Of a stretch of DNA of 64,000 nt, positions 26,792 to 34,826 are shown in pieces. A model generated the notes under the pieces. The model was not told the DNA's origin, ran no database searches, and worked only from the letters and a program-made list of their open reading frames with translations. Where the stretch lies: NCBI GenBank assembly GCA_030653365.1, contig JAURZL010000015.1, positions 62,001 to 126,000 on the forward strand, in the 5' to 3' direction. Each line of letters starts with the position of its first letter. Position 1 is the first letter of the stretch. This DNA comes from Anaerolineaceae bacterium. GTDB taxonomy: Bacteria; Chloroflexota; Anaerolineae; Anaerolineales; Anaerolineaceae. Both the position numbers and the translations under genes were made by a program.

Positions 26792-26986
26792 ATGTCAATA
26801 ACTTTGAAGCAGGTAGCAAAGCTTGCAAATGTCTCATTAGCAACAGCTTCCCGAGTGATTAATGATCGACCTGGAGTGCGGTCTGAAATTCGTGCACGTG
26901 TCTGGCAAATAATTCGTGAACACGGCTATCAACCTAATCAAGCTGCTCGATTTCTGGCAGCAACACGTGGAAAAAAAGAACAATAA
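26792..26986 (+). CDS. Stand-alone LacI-type DNA-binding domain (64 residues)
   Basis: The protein consists of the LacI HTH (ITLKQVAKLANVSLATASRV, then INDRPGVRSEIRARVW) and the hinge-helix segment PNQAARFLAATRG, ending in GKKEQ where the sugar-binding domain normally begins. Only 107 bases separate it from the next gene, so no sensor domain is hidden by a frameshift. A perfect LacI-type operator lies 26 bases upstream, suggesting autoregulation and control of the downstream transport genes. GAGGGA is 11 bases before ATG. The missing sensor domain type is found fused to the kinase gene just upstream. It may be a functional small regulator or a remnant of a full repressor. Confidence 0.88.
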   Translation: MSITLKQVAKLANVSLATASRVINDRPGVRSEIRARVWQIIREHGYQPNQAARFLAATRGKKEQ

Positions 26987-27093
26987 TCTTTAGGAGGTGC
27001 TGGTTTTCAAAAATTTACCAGGTCTGAACAACCCAAGCCAATTCGTTTAAAAATTCACGTAATTCAATTACATTCTGAAGGAGAATATCGTCT

Positions 27094-28437
27094 ATGTTTA
27101 AGAAAATTTACTATATGATTGCAATTCTGGTAATTTCAGCAATGATTTTAACTGCATGTGCTTCTAACGCATCTGCTCCCTCCAGTGCAGATGATACTTC
27201 TAGCCAACCGGCAGAGGCTGCCAAGGTGACACTTAGAGTGCTTGTCCATCAAAATCCTCCGATGGTGGAGTTCATGGAAGCTTTTAATAAAAGTTTCAGT
27301 GAAAAGCACTCTAATATCACTATTGATATGTCAGTTGTGAACGCAAATGACCTGAGCACGGTGACTCAGACACGCTTAACTGCGAACGATTTGGATCTGA
27401 TTGATATGTTTGGCTTTGCCAATGGGGCACAACCCTATATGAAAATGGTTGATGCACCAAACTGGCAGCAGTTAATTGATGCAGGTCTTATTATGGACCT
27501 GACAGGTCAACCATTTGTGAATAACTATGATGAAGCCTCAATTCGGGATGCAGGAACTTATAATGGCAAAGTCTACGCGATCAATCTTGGCCGTGTTTCT
27601 TACAGCGGTATCTACTACAACAAAGACTTGTTTACAGCCAATAATGTAAAAGTACCAACTACCTGGAGTGAACTTGTGGCAGCGTGTGAAACATTCAATG
27701 CTGCTGATATTCCCTGCATGACTGCTGGTGGAAAAGATGGCTGGCCAATCTTTGTCGGTGCATATGGATTGACCGGATCAATATATCCTGATCAAGCAGC
27801 TTTGGTAGAGGGCTTATGGACTGGCACAATCAAATGGGATGATGCAAAATCGTTAACCATGTGGGAACGCATGCAGGTCTATGCCAGAGATATGATGGAA
27901 GCTGGTGCAAGTGGTATCGCTGGTGATGCAGCGCCTGGTCGCTTTGCTTCTGGAGCAGTTGCAATGTTCCCTGGTGGAACCTGGTATGCTCCTGCAATCG
28001 ATGCAGCCCAGCCAGACTTTGAATGGGGTTACATTCCCTTCCCTGGTTCTGATATTGCAGACGATAATAAATATCTGTTTGGAAAATATGATCAGGGTTG
28101 GGCTGTTGCAGCCAATACTCCCAATAAAGATGCAGCCATGTTGTATCTGACTGAGTTTTCTGATCCTGCCAATTATCAGGCTTTTGTAGACGCGGTTGGT
28201 TTCATCCCAACCCAGTCTACAGCGACATTGAATACTGCTATCGGCGCAGAAGTAGCTCCATATTTAGGAAACTTCCGAGTCGGTTTCGAACAGTACTGGA
28301 TTGCTCCGAAAGGGGCAGGGCAGTTTGCTAATCCCTGGGCATCTTACTTCAAACCTTTTGGTACAGATGACGATCCTCAGACTCTCGCCAAAAAGGTACA
28401 GTCTGATCTACAGTCTGGTCTTGATGCAGTCAAGTAA
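27094..28437 (+). CDS. ABC sugar transporter substrate-binding lipoprotein
   Basis: 447 residues. A lipoprotein signal ends in MILTAC (Cys22) and is followed by a short Ser/Ala-rich spacer. The body is a COG1653-type (MalE/UgpB-like) binding protein: MVEFMEAFNKSFSEKHSNI, GKVYAINLGRVSYSGIYYNK, VPTTWSELVAACETF and FPGGTWYAPAIDAAQPDF. Many exposed aromatic residues fit an oligosaccharide ligand. AAGGAGAA is placed well before the ATG. Followed by a strong hairpin and two permease genes; in this locus a beta-1,3-gluco-oligosaccharide is the likely cargo (inference from neighbours). Confidence 0.93.
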   Translation: MFKKIYYMIAILVISAMILTACASNASAPSSADDTSSQPAEAAKVTLRVLVHQNPPMVEFMEAFNKSFSEKHSNITIDMSVVNANDLSTVTQTRLTANDLDLIDMFGFANGAQPYMKMVDAPNWQQLIDAGLIMDLTGQPFVNNYDEASIRDAGTYNGKVYAINLGRVSYSGIYYNKDLFTANNVKVPTTWSELVAACETFNAADIPCMTAGGKDGWPIFVGAYGLTGSIYPDQAALVEGLWTGTIKWDDAKSLTMWERMQVYARDMMEAGASGIAGDAAPGRFASGAVAMFPGGTWYAPAIDAAQPDFEWGYIPFPGSDIADDNKYLFGKYDQGWAVAANTPNKDAAMLYLTEFSDPANYQAFVDAVGFIPTQSTATLNTAIGAEVAPYLGNFRVGFEQYWIAPKGAGQFANPWASYFKPFGTDDDPQTLAKKVQSDLQSGLDAVK

Positions 28438-28451
28438 GCTGTAATATTTAT

Positions 28452-28479
28452 AGGCTTCCGCCTATCATGGCGGAAGCCT
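28452..28479 (+). promoter_or_regulatory. Intercistronic hairpin between binding protein and permease genes
   Basis: An 11-bp perfect stem (AGGCTTCCGCC with GGCGGAAGCCT) with loop TATCAT lies 15 bases after the binding-protein stop. It lacks a T tract, so it is more likely an mRNA stabiliser or partial attenuator that favours the binding protein over the permeases, as in maltose-type operons. A possible upstream ATG (28467) lies in its loop. Confidence 0.75.
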
Positions 28480-28505
28480 TGATTCATAAATGGAGCAAAG
28501 GTATC

Positions 28506-29432
28506 ATGAACTATCATTTTGGTCGCGGACGATCCAGATGGGTGCCTTATTTACTTCTCTTACCTGGTATTTTCTTCTATGTGCTTATTGCACTTGGCCC
28601 ATCTTTGGCAACAACATTTTATTCATTTACAAATGCCACAGGTCTGAAGGGAGCTTCTTTAGACTGGATTGGTTTTGATAATTACAAAGAATTTCTGTTG
28701 ATGGGGCAAGCTGCTAAAGACAATTTTGCTGCAGTGGGGAGAACACTGATTTTCAGTTTCTTTGTTACATCTATCCAGTTTGGAATTGGCTTATTTATCG
28801 CGATAATAATAAATCAAAATCTCAAAGGTCGCAATTTTTTCCGCACCCTCTATTTCATGCCTGTAATTCTAGGTGCAGTCATTCAAGGTTTAATCTGGTC
28901 TCTTTTTCTATTTCCTCTGGGTGGACCGATGGCAAAAATTTTGGAATTCTTTGGAACCAGCTCGGAATTTTTAGGAGGACAGCCATCCGAGGCTTTTGCC
29001 TGGGTTATTTTTATACAAATTTGGGCAAACATGGGTACAACCATGATTATTTTCCTTGCGGGTTTACAGACCATCTCCGCGGATTTATATGAAGCTTCGC
29101 GAATAGATGGTGCTAATACCTGGCAAGTATTCCGGAATGTCACATGGCCTCTATTAACCCCCAGTGTAAATACCAATTTGATCTTAAATATCATCGGCAG
29201 TCTACAAGCCTGGCAACTCTTCCTGGTGTTATTAGGGTATCGGAATGGAACACAGGTTTTAGGTTACTTGATATACGCCACAGGTTTTGGACAAACTTCA
29301 GGCAGTGTTACCAGTAGTTTCCGTCAGGGATATGCTGCCGCGGCTTCGATCATCCTGTTCTTGATTGTTTTAGTAATTGGCATGACTGTGCAAACTATTC
29401 TACGCCGCAGAGAAATGAGGATAATGGAATGA
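28506..29432 (+). CDS. ABC sugar transporter permease (MalF-like)
   Basis: 308 residues from the ATG at 28506, preceded by GGAGCAAAGG. An upstream ATG at 28467 in the same frame falls in the loop of the hairpin and is less likely. Six hydrophobic segments are visible and the EAA loop reads YEASRIDGANTWQVFRNVTW, typical of MalF/LacF-type permeases. The stop overlaps the next permease start (ATGA). It would form a heterodimer with the 29429-30277 product. Confidence 0.93.
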   Translation: MNYHFGRGRSRWVPYLLLLPGIFFYVLIALGPSLATTFYSFTNATGLKGASLDWIGFDNYKEFLLMGQAAKDNFAAVGRTLIFSFFVTSIQFGIGLFIAIIINQNLKGRNFFRTLYFMPVILGAVIQGLIWSLFLFPLGGPMAKILEFFGTSSEFLGGQPSEAFAWVIFIQIWANMGTTMIIFLAGLQTISADLYEASRIDGANTWQVFRNVTWPLLTPSVNTNLILNIIGSLQAWQLFLVLLGYRNGTQVLGYLIYATGFGQTSGSVTSSFRQGYAAAASIILFLIVLVIGMTVQTILRRREMRIME

Positions 29433-30277
29433 ACACTACCAATAACCAAATCTCAATCACAAAACGTCCCATTGCATGGGGAAAAATTGGTTCATATGCA
29501 ATTTTAGTGGTTTTTGCAATTATTTATGCAGGACCTTTGCTTATGCTGGTGAACACATCCCTGAAAACAATGCCGATGTTTATGAAAGATGCTACCGGAA
29601 TAACAACCGTTTTTCATTTTCAAAATTTTGTGGATGCCTGGACAAAGGCAAATTTTCCACAATACCTGCTCAACACAGTAATTTACACCGCTTCTGCAAC
29701 CACGATTTATATTTTGACTGCAATTTTTGTTGCCTTCCCCATTGCTAGAGGATATGTAAAACATTCGGGTTGGCTACTAACAATGTTTGTTATTGCATTG
29801 TTCCTTCCACCAGCTTTGATCCCCCAATTCCAGCTGATCCTGAGTTTAGGGCTGTATAACAATCCAATCGGTTATGTTATGCTTTTTATTGTTAATCCGA
29901 TCGGGATTGTTATCTTAGTTAATTACATCAAGACCGTACCCAAGGAATTGGATGAAGCAGCCGCACTCGATGGATGTGGATATTTTCGGTTTATTATTTC
30001 AATTGTTTTACCACTAATCAAGCCAGCTATTGCAACCGTAGTAGTTTTGCATGCGATCGGCATCTGGAATGAAATTATTGCTCCAACAATTTACTTAACG
30101 AATAAAGATTATTACCCTATTACGCGAGGGTTGATCGTTTTCCAGGGTGTTTATGGCAGTAATTGGCCGACACTTGCAGCAGCAGTGCTGATGCTCACGC
30201 TTCCCATGTTGGTTCTGTTCCTGTTCTTACAACGCTATATTATTTCAGGGCTGACATCCGGGTCTGTTAAAGGATAG
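29429..30277 (+). CDS. ABC sugar transporter permease (MalG-like)
   Basis: 282 residues, six hydrophobic segments and an EAA loop LDEAAALDGCGYFRFIISIV, typical of MalG/LacG-type permeases. It overlaps the previous permease gene by four bases. No ATPase gene follows; the next gene is a glycoside hydrolase. Sugar importers of this class often share one MsmK/MsmX-type ATPase encoded elsewhere, and that is expected here. Confidence 0.93.
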   Translation: MNTTNNQISITKRPIAWGKIGSYAILVVFAIIYAGPLLMLVNTSLKTMPMFMKDATGITTVFHFQNFVDAWTKANFPQYLLNTVIYTASATTIYILTAIFVAFPIARGYVKHSGWLLTMFVIALFLPPALIPQFQLILSLGLYNNPIGYVMLFIVNPIGIVILVNYIKTVPKELDEAAALDGCGYFRFIISIVLPLIKPAIATVVVLHAIGIWNEIIAPTIYLTNKDYYPITRGLIVFQGVYGSNWPTLAAAVLMLTLPMLVLFLFLQRYIISGLTSGSVKG

Positions 30278-30283
30278 GAAGCT

Positions 30284-31123
30284 ATGAGGTCCAAAAAATA
30301 TGTTAGTCTGATTTTGCTAAGTGCTATACTTGTTCAAATAATGGCAGCTTGTGTTTCTACCTTGTCCCTCTCTCCTGCTCCAACTCAGATTTCTGTCCCG
30401 GAAGGTTGGGAATTGGTCTGGCAGGACGAATTTGATGGGAAGGAGATTGATACTACCAACTGGACTTACGATTTAGGAGGTGGTGGCTGGGGCAATGGTG
30501 AATCCCAGGTGTATACCAACAATCCTGAAAATTCTCGGCTCGAAAATGGATTATTAGTAATTGAAGCTCGAAAAGATCAAAACGATCAAGGTGGCTTTGA
30601 ATTCACTTCGGCTCGTATGAAAACACAGGGCTTACAAACCTTTCAATATGGTCGCATTGAGGCTCGTATTCAGGTGCCAGAAGGGGCTGGTTTTTGGCCT
30701 GCGTTTTGGATGTTGGGATCCAATTTTTCACAAGTTGGTTGGCCTGACTGTGGTGAAATTGATATCATGGAATATGTGGGCAAAGATCCAACTGTAATTA
30801 TGGGTACTCTGCACGGACCAGGATATTCTGGTGCATTGGGGTTAACCCAATGGAATCGTCAGGCCTATAATATTGCCGATGATTTCCATACATATGCCAT
30901 TGAATGGGATGAAAATCAGATAAGTTGGTTCTTTGATGGAGAAAAATATCACACAGTGACGCGAGAGGACATTGGTGAACGAACGTGGTCGTTTGACCAG
31001 CCGTTTTTTATTATCTTGAATCTAGCTGTTGGCGGTACTCTTGGTGGATTGGTTAATCCAAATACAGAATTTCCAGCGCAATATTTAGTTGATTTTGTGC
31101 GTGTTTATCAACCAATAAAATAG
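30284..31123 (+). CDS. GH16 beta-glucanase lipoprotein (laminarinase type)
   Basis: 279 residues. Lipoprotein signal with IMAAC (Cys23), then a GH16 jelly-roll domain: WQDEFDG, YGRIEARIQVPEG, GFWPAFWMLG and the active site EIDIME with Glu158, Asp160 and Glu163. The E-x-D-x-x-E spacing is the beta-bulge form found in laminarinases, not the E-x-D-x-E of lichenases. It would cut beta-1,3-glucan at the cell surface and supply oligosaccharides to the ABC importer encoded just upstream (six-base gap). No carbohydrate-binding module is present. Confidence 0.92.
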   Translation: MRSKKYVSLILLSAILVQIMAACVSTLSLSPAPTQISVPEGWELVWQDEFDGKEIDTTNWTYDLGGGGWGNGESQVYTNNPENSRLENGLLVIEARKDQNDQGGFEFTSARMKTQGLQTFQYGRIEARIQVPEGAGFWPAFWMLGSNFSQVGWPDCGEIDIMEYVGKDPTVIMGTLHGPGYSGALGLTQWNRQAYNIADDFHTYAIEWDENQISWFFDGEKYHTVTREDIGERTWSFDQPFFIILNLAVGGTLGGLVNPNTEFPAQYLVDFVRVYQPIK

Positions 31124-31203
31124 CAACAAAAAAGTAAAACAAATTATTTTGATCAGGATTATACTAAATCACTGATGTTTTCAAGTGTATTGGAGTTAAG
31201 TGT

Positions 31204-34200
31204 ATGGAACACGATGAACAGAAAAATTCGATTGGTTTTACATCCTCTCACAGTAAAGCTAAGATAACCAGTGGTAAAAACATATATTTTTCTGGGGAAT
31301 TGTTTTACAAAATTGAAAATAGTGATGCAATTCCTCCATTTTTTATGAGCATTGCCAGTAGTTCTAATCATTGGTTGTTTGTCTCTTCAATAGGTGGAAT
31401 ATCTGCCGGCCGTGTCAGTGCTGAACAGGCTCTTTTCCCTTATTACACGGAAGATAAAATAACTGATAATTATGATAATACTGGTAGCAAGACAATATTT
31501 CGAATTATTCGTGACAATCAATCCTGGTTATGGGAACCATTTTCTGCTCGTCAATGTGGGAAGTACCTGATAGAAAGAAATTTATACAAAAATGTACCTG
31601 GCACCAATGTAATTTTTGAAGAAATCAATAAAAGCCTGGATTTAACATTTCGATTTTCCTGGTGCACCTCTGAAAAATTTGGATTTGTGAAAACCTCTTC
31701 TCTAAAGAATTCAAACACCTCGGAATATTCTACACAGATTGAATTGGTAGATGGTTTGCAGAATGTCCTTCCTGCTAATGTCTCTTCTGCTACACAAAAT
31801 ACCCTAAGCTGTTTATTAGATGCTTATAAGCGTAGTGAATTAAATCTTGAAACAGGTTTGGGTATTTTTACATTAAACGCTACTTTGACTGATTTGGCTG
31901 AGCCGAGTGAATCATTGCTGGCTACAACAATTTTTCAGGTTGGATTAGATCAGGTTAATCACTTACTCTCTTCCAGACAATTAGAAGAGTTCCGGGATGG
32001 ACTGGAAATTTCACCTGAAGCAGATGTGTGTGGTCACCGTTGTGCCTATTTTATTCATGCCAAAGTAACCTTACCATCTTACAATGAAACAACCTGGTAT
32101 TTTGTCGCAGATGTTCAACAGGATGCCGCGGACATTGTAAACTTGATCCATAATCTCAGAAAAAAACCAGATGATCTTAGCCTGGAAATTGAGCAGGATA
32201 TTAAAGCCAACACACGCCAATTGGAAAAAATTGTCTCGAGTGCCGATGGATTACAGTTCAGTGCTAATGTTCTTCGAACATCCCATCATTTTTCGAATGT
32301 TATGTTTAATGTGATGCGTGGAGGTAACTTTTCCGAGCAGTATTGGATTGATAGAAATGATTTTTCTGAGTTTGTATCCGCCCATCATCGTCAATTATTC
32401 AAAACTTACACTGAGTTTTTTGAAACCTTACCAAAAAAAATCCTCATTATGGATTTACATGCCAGAGTGAAAGCACTGGGTTCTGCTGATCTCACCCGGC
32501 TTGGTTATGTCTATATGCCATTGACATTCAGTCGTCGACACGGAGACCCCAGCCGTCCGTGGAACAAGTTTACGATCAATATTAGAAAACCTGACGGGTC
32601 TGTAAGATTAGATTATGAAGGAAATTGGCGAGACATTTTTCAAAATTGGGAAGCCCTGGCGTATTCCTATCCTGAATTTGTGGAAGGGATGATTTTTACC
32701 TTTCTGAGCGCTACCACAGCCGATGGATTCAATCCTTACCGGATTACGCAATCAGGTCTGGATTGGGAAATCCCGGAACCAGGAAATCCTTGGGCTAATA
32801 TTGGCTATTGGAGTGATCATCAGATTATTTACTTGTTAAAGTTGATGGAAATCAGTGTAAAGTTCCATCCAGGTCGATTAAGCGAATTCCTGGAAACTAA
32901 CATCCTGAGTTTTGCAAATGTTCCTTACCGGATCAAACCTTATTCTGCCCTGCTACAGGATCCGTATATTACAATCCATTTTGATGACGCAATCGAAAAC
33001 GAGGTCGATGAAAGAGTTAAATTGTTTGGTACAGATGGTAAATTGCTCATTGGTTCAGATGGTCAGGTTCTGCATAGATCTCTTGGGGAAAAATTGATCA
33101 TTTTGCTTTTAGCGAAACTTGTCAACTTTGTCCCTGAGGGTGGTATCTGGATGAACACCCAACGCCCAGAGTGGAATGATGCCAATAATGCGCTGGTTGG
33201 TAAGGGGTTATCTGTGGTTACCCTGGGATATTTGCGCCGGTATATAGTTTTTTGTCGAGAACTGCTGAGTAAGAAAACACCTTTCAATTTACATATCAGC
33301 GAAGAAGTTGTCCTGCTTTTTATTCTGATGAAAAAGATCTTTGAGCAGTTTTATCCTAACTTGGCATCTGAATTTGATGATAAACAACGTCGCGCAATGA
33401 TGGATGCGCTTGGGCAGGCTGGTAGCGATTATCGCTGGAAAATTTACTCGAAGAATTTCTCAGGAATTATGACTTCCATTAGCAGTGATGATTTTTTTGA
33501 ATTCTTAAACCTGGCTCAGCAATTTATTGAACATTCCTTGCGTGCCAACAAACGCAGCGATCAGCTTTATCACACGTACAACATTTTACATGTAGAAGAA
33601 AATAGTGCCAGCATTAACAATCTAAAGGAAATGCTGGAAGGTCAGGTTTCTATTCTTTCATCCGGATTGCTTTCAGGGGATGAATCGCTTGCATTACTAC
33701 AAAGCTTACGAATGAGCGCTCTCTACCGAGCTGACCAGAATACTTACATTTTATATCCGGATAAACCCCAACCGGGTTTTCTATCCAAAAATACGATATC
33801 GATGGAACAAATAGGAAATATGCGATTGCCAGCGATTCTGGCTGAAATGCAGGATAAAACTTTGCTCGTTCGAGACCTGGATGGTATGTACCATTTTGGC
33901 GGACAACTACGCAATGCCAAAGATGTGTACGCGGCTTTGGAAAACCTGGCAAAACAACCAGAATTGACAGAATTGATTGTTAGTGAAAGAGAAAAAATTG
34001 CAGCTTTATTTGAGGATGTATTCCACCATGCTGAGTTTACAGGGCGGTCAGGAAAATTCTTCGCTTACGAAGGACTCGGGAGTGTCTACTGGCACATGGT
34101 TTCTAAACTGTTGCTGGCTGTCCAGGAAGTCGCTCTGCGGTACCCACAAGGCTCTTTCTCTGGTGGTTTAATTGAAAAATATGAGGATATTCGAGCAGGC

Positions 34201-34680
34201 CTTGGCTTATATAAATCTCCAGCTGAATTTGGTGCATTTCCCACCGATCCTTATTCGCATACGCCAAAAGGGCGAGGGGCAAAACAGCCTGGGATGACAG
34301 GGGTGGTGAAAGAAGAAATCATCACAAGACAGGCTGAGGTTGGATTGGTGATAAAAAATGGTTGTCTTACATTTAATTCATTATTATTTGACCCCAGCGA
34401 ACTTTTTATGGAAGCAAAGACTATCCACTACCAGGATGTCAACGATAAATCCCAGCAAATCCAAATACCACCTGGCTGCCTGGTATTCACTTTTTGTGGG
34501 GTGCCGATTGTTGTTCAACTAGCCAACAAATCTGGTATTGAAGTTTTCCTGAACGATAGCAAAAAACAAACAATTGAAGGTGATTGCCTGGATGAAATCA
34601 ACAGCCAGCACATTTTCCGACGTGATGGTAACGTGCACCATCTATGGGTGAACCTCAGCGCAGCCATGCCAATTGTATAA
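31204..34680 (+). CDS. Probable beta-1,3-glucan/oligoglucan phosphorylase (GH161/GH149-like)
   Basis: 1158 residues, no signal peptide, so cytoplasmic. The N-terminal ~330 residues are beta-rich (supersandwich-like) and the centre is an alpha-helical catalytic region, as in GH94-clan phosphorylases. The block NIGYWSDHQIIYLLKLMEIS (Asp538 within WSDHQ) lies where GH94 enzymes carry the catalytic acid Asp; NTQRPEWNDANNALVGKGLS is another strongly conserved-looking stretch. GH94 cellobiose phosphorylases are about 800 residues, whereas GH149 and GH161 beta-1,3-glucan phosphorylases are about 1100-1200, matching this length. With a laminarinase-type GH16 and an oligosaccharide importer beside it, release of glucose-1-phosphate from beta-1,3-glucooligosaccharides is the likely role. 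Family choice is inference from memory of motif style. GGAG precedes the ATG by eight bases. Confidence 0.7.
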   Translation: MEHDEQKNSIGFTSSHSKAKITSGKNIYFSGELFYKIENSDAIPPFFMSIASSSNHWLFVSSIGGISAGRVSAEQALFPYYTEDKITDNYDNTGSKTIFRIIRDNQSWLWEPFSARQCGKYLIERNLYKNVPGTNVIFEEINKSLDLTFRFSWCTSEKFGFVKTSSLKNSNTSEYSTQIELVDGLQNVLPANVSSATQNTLSCLLDAYKRSELNLETGLGIFTLNATLTDLAEPSESLLATTIFQVGLDQVNHLLSSRQLEEFRDGLEISPEADVCGHRCAYFIHAKVTLPSYNETTWYFVADVQQDAADIVNLIHNLRKKPDDLSLEIEQDIKANTRQLEKIVSSADGLQFSANVLRTSHHFSNVMFNVMRGGNFSEQYWIDRNDFSEFVSAHHRQLFKTYTEFFETLPKKILIMDLHARVKALGSADLTRLGYVYMPLTFSRRHGDPSRPWNKFTINIRKPDGSVRLDYEGNWRDIFQNWEALAYSYPEFVEGMIFTFLSATTADGFNPYRITQSGLDWEIPEPGNPWANIGYWSDHQIIYLLKLMEISVKFHPGRLSEFLETNILSFANVPYRIKPYSALLQDPYITIHFDDAIENEVDERVKLFGTDGKLLIGSDGQVLHRSLGEKLIILLLAKLVNFVPEGGIWMNTQRPEWNDANNALVGKGLSVVTLGYLRRYIVFCRELLSKKTPFNLHISEEVVLLFILMKKIFEQFYPNLASEFDDKQRRAMMDALGQAGSDYRWKIYSKNFSGIMTSISSDDFFEFLNLAQQFIEHSLRANKRSDQLYHTYNILHVEENSASINNLKEMLEGQVSILSSGLLSGDESLALLQSLRMSALYRADQNTYILYPDKPQPGFLSKNTISMEQIGNMRLPAILAEMQDKTLLVRDLDGMYHFGGQLRNAKDVYAALENLAKQPELTELIVSEREKIAALFEDVFHHAEFTGRSGKFFAYEGLGSVYWHMVSKLLLAVQEVALRYPQGSFSGGLIEKYEDIRAGLGLYKSPAEFGAFPTDPYSHTPKGRGAKQPGMTGVVKEEIITRQAEVGLVIKNGCLTFNSLLFDPSELFMEAKTIHYQDVNDKSQQIQIPPGCLVFTFCGVPIVVQLANKSGIEVFLNDSKKQTIEGDCLDEINSQHIFRRDGNVHHLWVNLSAAMPIV

Positions 34681-34826
34681 TTTCCGATTCTAAATCGGTG
34701 ATGAATAGAATTTGAATAATCGATCAACATCTCCATTATCATCTGCCCATTAATTGACATTATAATACCTTTGGATGGATGGGGTGAGATGTTGTCACAA
34801 GTCAAAATATTTAAACTGAGGTGAAA

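Noticed and set aside
26987..27093. Hidden LacI sensor domain lost by a frameshift after the HTH-only gene
   Set aside because: Only 107 bases remain before the next gene, which is far too short for a ~270-residue domain, and no LacI-like residues appear in other frames.
34683..34697. CCGAT/ATCGG inverted repeat after the phosphorylase gene as a terminator
   Set aside because: The stem is only five bp and no T tract follows.
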